Both the position numbers and the translations under genes were made by a program. Below are positions 23,261 through 34,849 of a DNA stretch of 64,000 nt, piece by piece (position 1 is the stretch's first letter; every line of letters starts with the position of its first letter). This DNA comes from Elmis aenea. Its lineage: Eukaryota > Arthropoda > Insecta > Coleoptera > Elmidae. Location: positions 29,940,788 to 30,004,787 of the forward strand of contig OX393581.1 of assembly GCA_947652605.1 (NCBI GenBank). The letters are read 5' to 3'. The notes beneath the pieces are model-generated. The model saw only the letters and a list, made by a program, of their open reading frames with translations. It did no database searches and was not told the origin of the DNA.

Positions 23261-23342
23261 TACAGGGTGTTGTATTTAAGAAAAATGAGTTATCGATGTT
23301 TAAAGTTGTACAAGTTTGAACAAGCGTAAAAAACGCCCTGTA
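23261..23342. mobile_element. 82-bp MITE, TACAGGGTGTT ends
   Basis: TACAGGGTGTT on the left and AACGCCCTGTA on the right form an imperfect 11-bp inverted repeat at the ends of an 82-bp segment. The flanks are AT-rich and compatible with a TA target. It belongs to the abundant mariner-type TACAGGG family group that recurs through this window. Confidence 0.6.
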
Positions 23343-23571
23343 TAATATTTTTAAAATGTACGTTGTGCAAAGTGTTAGTATATTGACGACATAAACATAA
23401 AAAAAAAATTGCTTGCTATTTCAAAGTTCTTAAATGTTGAAAATTTTTGAAAGTGCTGTATAGCTCAAAATTTTCCTAAAAATGTGATTTTAACGAAAAC
23501 GGTTGACTTTACATACAACCCTTTACATTTTTTGAAGTAAATTTAAAGATGAATCCAAAAATATAAAAATA

Positions 23572-23759
23572 TACAGGGTGTTCCATTTAAAATTATAAAG
23601 TTAAGGTCCGTTTCCGGTTGAACCGGAAGTCGTATCGCAACGTCAATATTTTTATCGAATCCGGAATATACGATAACGGTCAGATACCAAATTTCATCAA
23701 AATATTTTGAATAGTGTTCTAGATATTTGTTTGTTTCCATACTTTTGCGCATCCCTGTA
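23572..23759. mobile_element. 188-bp MITE, TACAGGGTGTTCC / CATCCCTGTA
   Basis: Starts TACAGGGTGTTCCATTTAAA and ends GCGCATCCCTGTA. The interior carries the palindrome TTTCCGGTTGAACCGGAA. A second copy in inverse orientation covers about 32160-32215 and shares a flank reading CAAAAAT.TAAAAAT on the outside of the TACAGGG motif. The repeated unit may therefore be larger than the terminal motif implies. Confidence 0.6.
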
Positions 23760-23799
23760 GGTATGTGTTGTGTATAGGTATTTAAAGGTCGACTTTAAT

Positions 23800-24400
23800 T
23801 AAGCAAGGGGATCTCGTATTATAATAGCTAGTTGTGGAGTTGCTTAATTCTGTGCTTTTTAATAATCCGAAGATAAATTAAAATTTCTCAAACGGTATCC
23901 GAAAAAATAAAAAATCCGGAAAATACGATTTTAGAAAATCGCCTATAATTCGTGTGGATTATAAAATATTTCAAATGGGTAAAAACTTTGCTGGATCATT
24001 TTTTTAAGCCGAACTTAATGGTAATCACAAATTTTTTCCAGATGGATTCGTTTTTGTTTTATGACAAGCAACTTATTTTTTCTTATGGACGCAATTTTTG
24101 CTATTAACATAATCAAATAGATTTTTTATCTTATTTCATTGATAGATCACATATGGTATTTTACTTCTACATTGTCAAATTTGACCGGTCATTGTAGTTT
24201 ATGTCGTTTTCATGAGAAATCCAATATGGCGTCAAAAAAAGTAGACTTACATATCTCAACATTCGATATTTTAGTTTTAATAAATTTTATGTGAGAATAT
24301 GCACAAAATTCAAATATAGTCTATAAATGTAAATATTCTGCAAAAGAAGAGGCGGTTGTGATATTAACTAAAAAATTTTTTTTTGTTAAGATAAGAAAAC
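23800..24400. repeat. Diverged relative of the 58332-59219 element interior
   Basis: Blocks GATCTCGTATTATAATAGCT, GTGCTTTTTAATAATCCGAA, TTTTTTCTTATGGACGCAAT and GATAGATCACATATGG run in the same order as GATCTAGCTTATTATAAAAG, GTGCTCTATAATAATCGGAA, TTTTCTCTTATGGTCGCAAT and TGATGTATCACACATG at 58375-58670. The terminal repeats are not preserved. The region also contains AT-rich sequence without coding potential. Confidence 0.55.
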
Positions 24401-24633
24401 GAATAATATATGAAATACGATGAGCGTTTTTAATAAAACGGTAATAGGTGCAAAAATTAATCATTCAAATAAAATAAACATCAAATATAATTGTATTCGT
24501 CTTATTATTATAATATCTCGCAAGTCAATTGCTAAATTTTGTTTCTTGGGAATGTTCATATTTTATGTATACATTTATTTTTCATATTATTGTACCACTT
24601 GACAGTAACAACACCTATTTAAAGTCTTATGAA

Positions 24634-24869
24634 CACCGAGTTCGGTAAACAACCTAGCGATTAATCGGGAGGTCATGGGTTCGAATCCCGACGTCGCCTG
24701 TCATTGTAGCAGTTGGTTTTCCCTACCTACTATAGGCAAATGCTGTGACAGTACTTCCACCAACCCTCACCTTACCCACCTTATCTTTGTTCCCTCCCCC
24801 TCCACTTCGGTGATTAGCCACAGCAGCAAAAACATGTCCAAGTATAATAAATCAGATTTAAAAAAAAAA
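24634..24869 (+). mobile_element. tRNA-derived SINE with exact 9-bp TSD
   Basis: A perfect RNA polymerase III B box (GGTTCGAATCC, 24679-24689) sits in a T-arm-like GGGTTCGAATCCC hairpin about 45 bases into the element. A weak A-box-like region precedes it. A non-tRNA body with pyrimidine-rich CCCTCCCCCTCC follows, then an A-rich tail at 24860-24869. TCTTATGAA occurs immediately before (24625-24633) and directly after the tail (24870-24878), the expected target duplication of LINE-mediated insertion. The exact duplication suggests a relatively recent copy. The ORF 24675-24947 is incidental. Confidence 0.87.
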
Positions 24870-24878
24870 TCTTATGAA

Positions 24879-26526
24879 ATTTGCCGTTATATGGCTAATA
24901 TTTTCTTGAAGGGATATTTCAGCAGTTTTAGTCGTTGGAAGACTTAGGTGAAGCTTTTTATGTAGTTGATATGTATGTATAAGATTTTTATTTGGCAGCT
25001 TAAGGTCACTTCACAAAATTGCCTTGACAAATAAGAGCACAGTCAGCCATAATACAAATTTTTGTAAAATAACAACCACAGTAGATACTTGCAATAGTTA
25101 GCGTTTTTTAATTTTTTAATTTAACATGTGCTTTTATATTAAATTTAGCCTGTACTGACTTGAGGAATAGTAAAAAATCTATTTGAGATACTTTTTGTTG
25201 CTGTTACCTTAATTTAATTTCTCACTCTTGGCTAGTGTGTAGTAGTACTTACTATACATTTTTAAAATGAAATACCTTGTTTATTACTCATACTATAGTT
25301 TCATTCACGATAAATAGTTTGTTCAACATTTTTTAGCGTAAAATGAACGCATTTAGTAAACAAGTCAATAAAAACGGCCGATGAGTTTCTCTGTTCATCT
25401 TAATGTTTTACTGTTATAGCCAAGACGCATAAAAATAAACTGTGGTTCTTCTACACATTTGGTTTATGTAATCTTTTTTATCTATTTTATGTAAAAAAAA
25501 CTTGAACATTGGCGTAATTTTTTTATTAACCTATGGAACGATTGGTTTAATTAGAAGGCACACATTACTACCATATACAAATGTACTAATTGACAATTGC
25601 ACCCAATGTTAACAGTTGTAATAAAAATTAAATTAAACTGCATTTTAGCAGCTAAGTATGGACTATTGCTCTGCATGGGAATTAATCGGTATCTATTTTC
25701 TCATAAAAGGTTAGCATCGTGTATTAGATTAAAATATTTAAATGAAAATGTTTTTCTCATCTTGTCGGGTACGTTATAGCTAATGTGGTAATATCAAGCT
25801 AGTTTCTACATAATTTGTTCAAGTACTAAACCTATAACGTATAAATTTTAATAGACATGTGTAATTTCAGTTAAGTTAAGTTAATGAAGATCATTTTGTA
25901 TTTGTTAAAGCAAAAACTTGCATCACCAGTGACTCTTTTATTTATTTACTTGAGAACTAAGATTCAAAATAATTGTTTGATTTCTGTAAGGTATAGTTTT
26001 AGAAAGTAAACGGTATTACCTTAAAAATAATTTTTGTGAGTCTAAATATTTGTGTAGGTACTATATACATTACTCACTGTTTTTGTTGAGCAGTTCATTT
26101 CAAGCGTCTTTGATGTGTTTTGTGTTCGTGCGGATGTGTTGCTTCGGGATATTTTAATATAGGCTAGGTCCGCTAGGTAGCTTGAAGGATGGATACAAAA
26201 ATTAGCTAGAGCAGAGCACCACAGATTTATTCAAAATTCATACAATACGGTAATAAAATGTTTGCTAATTTACCGTTAAAAACAGAACTAAATATAGCTT
26301 TATCAGTAACATTTGAAGTAGTGTTACTGATACTGTTCAATTGTTATTCACAAAAATTATAATTTTAGTTCATGGACACGTTTAAAACAACAAAGCAAGT
26401 TTAATTTACAACATATGAAAACAAAAAAAGCCCATTTAAAATATAAAAACACAATGTAACAGTGATGCAGTTACGAATCATTGGCAGACAACGAAAATTT
26501 AGTTATTTTACTTGTATGCAACTGTG
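24879..26526. other. Nothing recognised
   Basis: AT-rich DNA without paired termini, domains or convincing splice pairs. Confidence 0.4.
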
Positions 26527-26534
26527 ATTCTAAA

Positions 26535-27057
26535 TAAGGATCATGCTGAAATAATTGAACTCTTCCACGAGACCTATCTGTACTCGGAACTGTTTGGAAC
26601 AGTTACAATACGAATACTAAATCGGTTTCAGTTCCAATCGCGGGGGGTTGACTTAGGAGTAACTTATAGGCTATGTAAATGAAACCTTACGGATTTTGGA
26701 TCGGAATCGTCGCGTTGAGTGGGGAAACTGAGTAGGTTGGGAGTTTAGGCTAGAGATGACTCCCCCACTCCTTTTTCTTGCCTTGTGTTTGCAGCTTTAG
26801 ATTATAGAATAAGATTGCATATTTTCGTTTTTTTTTAAGCATACACGTGCTATATTTCTCGTAAGTTTATAGACGCAAGGCAGCCCATTTTGTCACCTTA
26901 GTAATATTTTTATTGCGATGCTTGTGCGAAATCCAAATTTTCAGTGTAGGTACAAGGCCAAAACCGATGAGAGAATTAGTTTGAACAGTTTGGAACTGAA
27001 TCTGTTAAAGAGTACCTAATTCAACGGTGGAACTGGAACGGTTTCCTAACATCCCTA
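26535..27057. mobile_element. Degenerate hAT-like element
   Basis: Right end GTTTCCTAACATCCCTA, inverse TAGGGATGTTAGGAAAC. The left end TAAGGATCATGCTGAAA is a diverged match. Flanks ATTCTAAA (26527-26534) and ATCCTAAG (27058-27065) agree at 6 of 8 positions. Subterminal TTTGGAACAGTT/GTTTGGAACTGAATC motifs occur at both ends (26587-26640 and 26985-27010). The middle is GC-richer (GGGGGGTTGACTTAGG) and non-coding. Confidence 0.5.
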
Positions 27058-27065
27058 ATCCTAAG

Positions 27066-28366
27066 CCAGTTACTAGCGATAATTTTTTTTGAGTTTACCG
27101 AACCTCAGAAATTCTTAAAAATTAATTTTTATCTTGCTCTCTACTGTCATTCTCGAATAACAAAGAGTAGACTGGACTTAGCGACTAAAAAAATTAAGGT
27201 GGTAAGGTGTGATTGTCCAACTGAATAAAAAAGTTGAGAACTCATGTGAATTTCTAATAAATTCAAAAAACAAATAGATTATTTTAAAAAAGTGAACGTG
27301 ATTTGATTGAGTTCTTTATCAGTAAGCTGTAAGCGATACAACTATATCAAAGAAATACAAAATTGATTAAAATGTACGTCATTATTGGATCTTTTAAATT
27401 AATTAGTCATATTTTTTATTGTATAATAATAATCACCAGTTCACCCGGCAAAATTTTATTGTGGACCGTATCGGCGAATAAAAAATATAAAGTGCATGTT
27501 CTAATCAAAGATTATAGTAACTATTGTAGCAACAAAGACACTCCATGAATTCCTCGTCTTACGGCGAAACGACGGTAGCAAATCGTTCTGTTAGGGTTAT
27601 ATACTTTAGATTAGATACATACAAATGTAGTTTAATCAGTCCAACTTTTTATCTAATAACGTTTACAATAATCATCGCAGATGGTTCTCAAACTTTCTAC
27701 AAGTGATTCTCTGCGTTGGCTCATGGATAAAAGGCTGTTCCATTTATTTGCGCAAACTTTTTCTAAAGTTGCTTTAATAATTTGTATTAATCGTAGAAAT
27801 ATAACAACAATTATTTGCCTTTAAACAATGCTTCAAATTAGTTGTGTTAGTTTATAACTTTGTGTCATATTTAACGACAAAGAGTTTGTGACCACAGTTG
27901 AAGAAAACGTTTAAACGTATTTTGTAGATGGTATTGTATCGAATTGCTTTCAAGTTTTATAGCGCAGTATCGTTAACTTGGAACATTTATTCACTTCCTA
28001 GGACATAAAATCAGATTTTATGGTTTTCAAGTTTATCATTCCACGAAGACATAAAAAAATATTGTTAGCTTTAAACAAAACGCTAATGAACTTTATCACT
28101 TCCCCGTTTTACGAGTAATCCACGCTCGGTTATCCCAAAACTATAAACTAACTAAAATGATTAAATTTATACTGAGGGCGTAGTAATGTGTTTTTTCAAA
28201 CGTTTGTATAAACAAATCTGGATTTTATAACAGTGAAACATAGGTAATTCAATTACGTTAAAATGTTTTTGTACTTTGCTAATGAAAAAATTCGCCTTAC
28301 TGCAGATACGAACATACACAGTGGCTCAAAATTTACGCAATCTAAAATGTAAGTACAGAATGTAAG
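27066..28366. other. Nothing recognised
   Basis: No terminal repeats, domains or splice pairs that can be supported. Confidence 0.4.
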
Positions 28367-29511
28367 TACAGGGTGGACCAAACTCGAATGTTTTACGGGG
28401 TATCTCAGTTACCATAATAGTTGGAAAAAATGTGATACCGATCTCTTTCTTTATTTTTTTGAGATAAAAACGCGTTTATCATTTCTTATATCGCTTTCCA
28501 TTTTGGCATACAGACGAAAAACGAAATTTCATCATAATCGAAAATTTACTATACTCGTAACTTCTTTATTTGTAAAAATAGTACTAAATGTTATTTGGAT
28601 TTCTTATAAACATTTTTATGTTTAATTTAAAAATGTTTTTAATTTTTTTAAACGACCTTACTTTTTGAAGTAAACTTATATTTTTTTAAATAGAAACTCG
28701 ACTAGGCCATGACTTTATATAAAAGAACATTGTCTTAAGCTGTATTACACTATACAATTTCTGGTTCAAAAATTTTCATACTAGATTGTACAGCTGTTGC
28801 CAAGTTACAACACTTCTTATATCGTAAACTGACACTTTTTCAACTTTAAAGCAAATCCCTGTATTATTTTGTGTTTTATAACTGTTTATTGTGGTATTGT
28901 GAACATGGCTAAATTTGAACTCTTTGAAAAGTTTAATATGTTAAAATATAGTGATAAAAACGTAGCGGCTGTTTCAGAATTTACTTAATAATGACGTTTA
29001 GTTGTTTAATAATTGCAAACATCACTTGTTTACGAAATCATGGCAAACTTTGATGATCGAATTTTTACAAAATTGGCCATATCTCGGTTATTTTTTGCAA
29101 CAAATATATAAAACTATATATTTTTGAAAAGATAAAAAAATACTCTTCACATAAAATCATGTCCAACTTGGGTTTCCATTAAAAAAAAATGCAAGTTTGT
29201 AATTTATCAAGGAATTGAAACAATATTGAAACAAATGAATGTTTTCATTTTATAGTGCGTAAAAAAATCTACAACTTTTCCCCCAAAACTATTTTTGTAC
29301 CATCAAGTATAACCGAGTTATTAACGATTTAAAGAAAATGCCGATTTTGATTTTTGTTGATTATCTAGCGTGCCATGGAAATTTTTAAAAACGTTGGAGC
29401 ATCAATGAATAGGTCTCCGAAAATGGAACAATTTGTCTAATTTAAACTTCTTTGTAGCTCTTACCGTTTACGAGATCCCAATAGTGGCCCTTCTATGTGG
29501 ACCACCCTGTA
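28367..29511 (+). mobile_element. Mariner-type element, TACAGGGTGGACC ends
   Basis: TACAGGGTGGACCA at the left and TGGACCACCCTGTA at the right bound 1145 bp. A short reading frame near the middle (28905-28988) looks like a transposase N-terminus. GCAAGTTTGTAATTTATC-type blocks at 29190-29210 also occur in the related foldbacks at 15119 and about 50180. The termini, size and N-terminal fragment fit a heavily deleted mariner/Tc1-like transposon. Several other TACAGGG foldbacks of this window could have been mobilised by such a source. Confidence 0.72.
28905..28988 (+). pseudogene. Possible mariner-type transposase N-terminal fragment
   Basis: An ATG opens 27 codons, MAKFELFEKFNMLKYSDKNV then AAVSEFT, before a stop. 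The pattern of a hydrophobic helix followed by Y-x-x-x-x-N-x-A-A-x-x-x-F is the start of the helix-turn-helix that binds terminal DNA in insect mariner/Tc1 transposases. The rest of the gene is absent. The fragment is short enough that coincidence cannot be excluded. Confidence 0.45.
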
Positions 29512-29712
29512 TATTATTCATCTAAGACTTATGTAATAGTAAGGAGAAACAGTTGAAACTTGGTGTGAATAGGAAGAAGGAATTACTTAATTTAGGTCAC
29601 TATGGAAATATCGCTTAATATGGGAGATAAAGATTTTATTACTTTAATAAAAAGTTGGGCATAATTAAGCTTCACACTTGGTAATATTCAAAATTTTTAA
29701 ATGCATATTTAA

Positions 29713-30696
29713 CCCTTTCAATACGACTTTTGGCCAATGAAGTAAATTATGTGTCATGTATAAAAATTTGTTGTTATGGCTTGAAAATATATGTATACAA
29801 AGTTTAAAATTTTTAGCTTTCACTTTTTTTAATAGAAGGGCTTGGGATACATATGTCCCAGCAGGATTGCACGCTTGGGATAAATTTGACCCAGCAGTAA
29901 TTAATGAAGACACACATGAGATTTGTTCCAACACGCTTGCTGACAGTTCGCCACACTATCAGAGTGTGCGCAGTTTCAATATCGCGTTCCAACACAGTCT
30001 CCGATAGTTCACCGGACGGTTTAGTCGGCTGTTCCACCATTACAAAATTGATACATGAACTAGTCAGTGTACGGTCAGAACAGTCCTTGGATGAGAGCGT
30101 GTACCAGCATTTGGATTTTTACACGCAAGCGCTGTTCATAACTAACGTGAGTTCAGCTAGCTATGCATCGCTTCCCAACCCCACTGAGTGCTAAATTCTT
30201 AAAGTGTTTACCCTAGCGATGCGTACATTTGTATGAACCCAGTAGGCGCAAATGTCATTTACAGTTAGGCCAGTCGTAAAAGCGTTCCAACTGGCTAATT
30301 CTGGGCGATACATGTATTAGTACATAGTTCACGCATGCGAATAAACCGGTTCATGAACTAATCAGGGATCAGTTTTAAACGCCGTGTTGGAACAAACCTT
30401 GTGCAGTAAATTTCTTAGTACATAGTTCACGCATGTGAATAAACCGGTCCATGAACTAATCAGAGATCGGTTTTAAATCCCGTGTTGGAACAAACCTATG
30501 ACCACACAACAGTTGACTGAGAGGAGCCACATGTATTCCTGATACAAATTAAAGTGATTCACATGTAGTAGTATGAGCTCAGAACTACTAACAAATCCCA
30601 TCCCAGGGTATTATAAAGCGACGAGACACGAGACACGATGCAGTATTTTTCAAACATTCTTTTTGGGTCGTATGTATCCCCGCAGTATTGAAAGTG
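29713..30696. mobile_element. piggyBac-like element (TTAA-CCCTTTCAATAC)
   Basis: The left end TTAACCCTTTCAATACG has its TTAA at 29709-29712. The right end GTATTGAAAGTGTTAG (30685-30700) is its inverse with two changes (G to T inside, TTAA to TTAG). TTAA targets with a CCC(T)-type inverted repeat are the hallmark of piggyBac. Inside are TGGGATACATATGTCCCAG and TTGGGATAAATTTGACCCAG palindromes at 29843 and 29875. A pair of 98-bp tandem repeats lies at 30317-30500. GTTCCAACAC motifs occur on one strand at 29925 and 29987, and inverted at 30390 and 30483. No transposase remains; ORFs at 29756-30194 show no domain. Confidence 0.62.
30317..30500 (+). repeat. 98-bp tandem duplication inside the piggyBac-like element
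   Basis: TTAGTACATAGTTCACGCAT begins at 30317 and again at 30415. Both copies then run through AATAAACCGGT, CATGAACTAATCAG and GTGTTGGAACAAACCT with few differences. The second copy is slightly shorter. Each contains ACCGGTTCATGAAC-type partial palindromes. Confidence 0.85.
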
Positions 30697-30700
30697 TTAG

Positions 30701-31985
30701 TAGAAGTAAAAATTAAGTTTTATGTTTTTTGATTTAATTTGACCGATGAAACGATTCTGACTATGGGTTAATATTTCTAAGGTGCCCAGCTGTCAATCAT
30801 GTAAATATCAAGGTGGCAAGGTTCTTAGTCTGACTTGGCAATAAATTTGACCCCTATTTTTGAACCGCCGCCACTGGCGTCTTTTGATTGATAAATGCTT
30901 TTGGGACCGAAGTCATGTTTCGTGTGGTTTAATGCACCCTCGATATAAGTTTGGTGGTGACAAGTTGTTTTTTTTTTTATTTAGTAACGACCTTTGACCT
31001 ACCGTCTCCAGGGTTAAAGCATTTTGTTTTAGTTACATCAGCTTGTAGATTGTAAAGGTTAATGTTATTCTTTAAAATTTGAAGCTTATACCTTCATTAT
31101 TAACGAAATTACTCGTATTGCCAAAGTCACTCTGGTCATTTCTTAAAATTTTGCTTTGAACTTTTTTTTATCCACTAACGGCAAACTAAAACTGTTTACT
31201 GAATATAAGTTTCACTCGATTATCGAAAGTGTGCTAGACATAACCACTTGATGTGTCAGCCATCCTCACTATATAGAAGTAATATTCAGAGGGATTAGTA
31301 TAAAAAATAAAATGTTTAAAATTAGCAAACAGCTTTCTTTTGTTCGTTTTGACATTTGTTCACACAAAAATACATTAAAAATTTTAAATCTGTATAAAAC
31401 TCTACTCCATTTAGTTAATTACGTGCATGTTAAAATAAACGTCCCGATGTTAGATCTGGGCCGGTGTATCGAGCTCAGCATCTTTATTTATTGTATGACA
31501 TGTAGTCTGTGGAAATACTGCTCTTTGTATGTAAATAAGCGATGATGCGTGTGATTAATAGAAACGTGTGTCCCTAATGAACGTTAGTTGGTTTTGTTTA
31601 CACAAACTGCCAACATCTTTGTTGGTTAAAGGTCTAATATTAAACACCGAAGCTTAGATATAATTATAGTTCTTTAAACCGCAAACCAACCCGCTTTTAT
31701 AATGAAAATGCGGCTTCGAAACGATGCTTGTAACATTATGTCCAAGAACTTTTCCCATTACGTCTAAATATTTGTATAACGGATGATGTAATCATCGTGT
31801 AAGTTTTTATGTCAAATTAATAATTTTCGACGTTAGTCTCAGATGTTAAAATGCACGTGCTGGTAACGAGTTTTAGTGATAGAGAACTAAAGTACTTTTA
31901 ATCTTTCTTAACGTTTTATTTTTTATACATCTTTTTGACATCAAACTGTAAAATTCATTTTCGATATTAAACGATTTCATCTTCA
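30701..31985. other. Nothing recognised
   Basis: No terminal repeats or recognisable coding sequence. The 77-codon ORF at 31312-31545 has no domain. Confidence 0.4.
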
Positions 31986-32018
31986 AAATAATTCGTATTG
32001 TGCTTAATTTTGAAATAT

Positions 32019-32220
32019 TATCACTATACCGGGTGTAACTGAAATCAGGCTTACCCCCTTTTTTTTCTTTAGTTTTGAATTTAGACAAATCAAATTTTAG
32101 ACATGTAACATTTGCAAAAAACTGGATTATTTGAACATGGGTACACTTTTGTTTCACTTCCGGTTTCGCCGGAAATGGCCATAACTTTGTTATTTTAAAT
32201 GGAACACCCTGTTTATTTTT
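32019..32220 (-). repeat. Composite of TATACCCGGTGTAA and TACAGGGTGTTCC repeat fragments
   Basis: 32019-32105 is the inverse of the 17076-17172 fragment. Directly next to it, 32155-32215 is the inverse of the MITE at 23572 (TTCCGG..CCGGAA, then AAATGGAACACCCTGTTTA). Shared similarity with 23490-23570 continues past the terminal motif (TTGTATCC, TTTTTACATTTTTGG). Confidence 0.55.
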
Positions 32221-32320
32221 ACATTTTTGGAAATAGGAAACGATTTTGGATACAACTGTACCATTTTGGTTAATTTTTATAACCTCAAATAATTTTTTGA
32301 CAAAAATTTAATTTTTTATT

Positions 32321-32744
32321 AAGTGTGCCGTGACCCGCATAAATTAACGCATAAATTAAATTTTATTTTGTCAACAAGTGTCCGAAAAACGGTTTTGTAG
32401 AAAAACACAAAAAAAGCATTTGTTGTGTTGCCATTTGGCATAGTCAACTATGGTTATTAGGATATCTTACCAAAATCTTACAATAATTTGAAATTTTTAA
32501 TGCCTGCTCCTAATAAAAATACCAAGTTATTGGTATTGTTGAATTCGCCAGAAAATACCCTATTTAAATAACCGCATGCGCCACTATCGTTCCGTTTAAA
32601 AAAATTGATTTTTTGTCAAAAAACCAATTTCGCAACCTTTAAGGTCTATTAAAGCAGCCGAAATGTCAATTAAAATTTACAAAACCGTTTTTCTGACACT
32701 TTTTGACATAATAAAATTCAATTTATGCGGGTCACGGCACACTT
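32321..32744. mobile_element. TIR element with perfect 25-bp termini (AAGTGTGCCGTGACCC)
   Basis: AAGTGTGCCGTGACCCGCAT plus five more bases at the left end is repeated inverted without mismatch at the right end. A second inverted block, AAAAACGGTTTTGTA, follows after an 18-base insertion on the left that looks like a small duplication of GCATAAATTA. Length 424 bp, no ORF. The flanks (TTTTTTATT and ATTTTATTC) are too low in complexity to fix the target duplication. Near-perfect ends suggest a young MITE; hAT or another superfamily is possible. Confidence 0.8.
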
Positions 32745-33321
32745 ATTTTATTCAATTTGTTTATTGTAAAAAAAAATGAAAACCCTTCACAATTTTTTAT
32801 TCGTAATCCCAGAAATTAACATGCTATACTATTTTGTAAACGAATTAATAGCTGATCATAATATAAGAAAAAAACTTTGAAGCAATCCAATAAAGTACAC
32901 ATTATACAAATGCAGCATTAATACGTTTATTTTGAAAACGACTTTATAAAACGTTATACATTTAATGGGAGACATTTTCATACAAAAGCATTAGAATGTT
33001 TCTGAAAATTTGATGTATTTTTATATTAAAATATGTTTAACTTGCAGCTTCAGAATTATTATTACTTTGAATAAAACATTCTAACATATACTTTTCGTAA
33101 TATTCGTAAGCCATTTCGTGTTTTTAAGGTACAAAAATAGAAACAATCAACAATTAAACGTGATTGTTTCTTTGAAACTATCGTTAAAACAACAGAATGA
33201 CAGTTTGCCTTACCAGTTATATTCTTGACATAAGCCTACTACTAAAAACAAAATCAAATATAAAAAATTATCTATGTTTTGCTATAATGTAAGGAAAATT
33301 AAAAATCGACCCCACATGATA
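32745..33321. other. Nothing recognised
   Basis: AT-rich DNA with no supportable feature. Confidence 0.35.
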
Positions 33322-33637
33322 TACAGGGTGTCCCAGATTACATTTCCAGCACAGGGATCTCGCTTATTATAAGAGATACAGGTTTGTTTAAATTAGATGA
33401 ATTATTCCTTAGTATGAGAGGAGCCACAATCAATTTTTAAAAGTACAAAATTCCTCGTGCTTCAGATGTTTTAGCAAAAAATATAAAAATGTCGAATTTC
33501 TTTTTTCTCTCATAACTTTTTTGTCTTAATTGTTAAAACAATTTTATTTGTACTTTCTTAAGGTACCTACTTTTTAATGGAGAATGTAACTAACTGTTAT
33601 TTTAGATTTTTTTTAACACCTACAATTTTTGATATAT
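33322..33637. repeat. Left part of a TACAGGGTGTCCCAG repeat
   Basis: TACAGGGTGTCCCAGATTACA, then GGGATCTCGCTTATTATAAG, resembles the ends of the foldbacks at 48737 (inverse) and 58332 (GATCTAGCTTATTATAAAAG). The pogo-like element at 33640 cuts it. A continuation with ATGTTGGCTATGGAATAGTT may lie after 34500. The right terminus is not identified. Confidence 0.45.
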
Positions 33638-33639
33638 TA

Positions 33640-34497
33640 GGGTAAGTCCGGGATAGATGCCCCAACGGCGAAGATGCCCCATCAAAATAATTTCGTTATT
33701 AACGGACAGGTTGCGCTGGCTTTTTAAGGGTTGGTTTGTATTGCGTATGTGATTGTGTGCAGTGCTATATTTTTTTTTTAAACCTTATTCGGGCAAGTTA
33801 TTTGCAAAAATTCATTTTTAGAGCTTCCCAAAATTTATCACTATGGTTTGCTTGCACGCATATCATGATAAAGTACTTTTATCATTGTTTTTGTAGTGCA
33901 ATACATTTAGGCATACAATAGGTTAGTGTTCGTGCCAAAGTACATATTCTGGCGCAAAATTTAAATTTGATATTTGGCTGGGGCATCTATACCGGACGAT
34001 CGGGGAAGATGCCCTACATGTGTTGGGTGTGGGGAAATGTACACAAACACAAAATGGAATGATGAGTGGGTTCAGTGCATGCATTGCAACAAATGGTCCC
34101 GTGAAGGCTGTTCTAAATATGAAAATCTTTGTAATTTGTGTGGAAAAATAATGACATTAAAAAAGAAATAAGTACTTAATTGTTAATATGTTTACTAAAC
34201 ATTTAGTTTCTGTTTATTAATTTGTAATTACATAATATTTTCGTAGGGGCATCTGATTACCTATACTAGTGGGGCATCTTTGCCCGACAGTTTAGTGAAG
34301 ATTGCAAATGCTCATATTTTAAGTTTTTAATTATTCGAATCATATAAATTTATAACAGTGTAAATTTTCAAGTTTAAATAAAATAATATACATAGAGTTG
34401 TCATACAGCGTAGTTACAACCATAGTTTTTACTCCTTTGTCCAGAAAATATTAGCATCTAAAAAGGTGGGGCATCTATCCCGGACTTACCGTACCCC
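33640..34497 (+). mobile_element. Pogo-like DNA transposon, internally deleted
   Basis: GGTAAGTCCGGGATAGATGC at the left and GCATCTATCCCGGACTTACC at the right are inverted repeats flanked by TA (33638-33639 and 34498-34499). GGGGCATCT(A/T)..CC motifs recur inside at 33980 and 34245. TA targets and these GGGGCATCT-rich ends are typical of insect pogo-type (Tc1/mariner superfamily) transposons. The 858-bp body retains only a C-terminal zinc-finger ORF (33974-34171); the CENP-B-type DNA-binding and catalytic parts are missing. Confidence 0.78.
33974..34171 (+). pseudogene. PHD-like zinc finger, C-terminal remnant of a pogo-type transposase
   Basis: 65 codons. CPTCVGCGEMY, then NDEWVQCMHCNKWSREGC, then LCNLCGK reproduce the Cys spacing of the small PHD-like finger found at the C-terminus of many insect pogo-type transposases (C-x2-C...E-W-V-x-C-x2-C-x2-W-x-H-x2-C...C-x2-C). 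The position normally holding histidine is arginine (W-S-R-E-G-C), so the zinc site looks incomplete. The initial ATG lies just upstream of the GGGGCATCT motif. No catalytic domain is left. A free finger peptide cannot be ruled out but is unlikely. Confidence 0.65.
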
Positions 34498-34849
34498 TAA
34501 TTTCATTTTTTTTTTATGGGCAGCGATGTTGGCTATGGAATAGTTAAATGTGCTCTTTTTCTCTTTTTCTTTCTTTTAAATGAGATATTACTTGCTATAC
34601 CTATTTTTATAAATAAATAACAAAATGAAGAAAAATCGTATTGTACCCATCTTTTATCAAGAGCTACGTATGAAAATAAAAACAAAAATCAACTAATTAA
34701 ATATCAAATAATAGTTACTATTTGTGTGTTATCATTTATTAGAATTTTATAGTATTATACCTCCTGATATGTAAAAATGTAGGGATCGATAAAATTAAAA
34801 AAAGGAAGCAGATCCTGATTTAGTCAACACCCGGTATCTTCTCGGCGTT

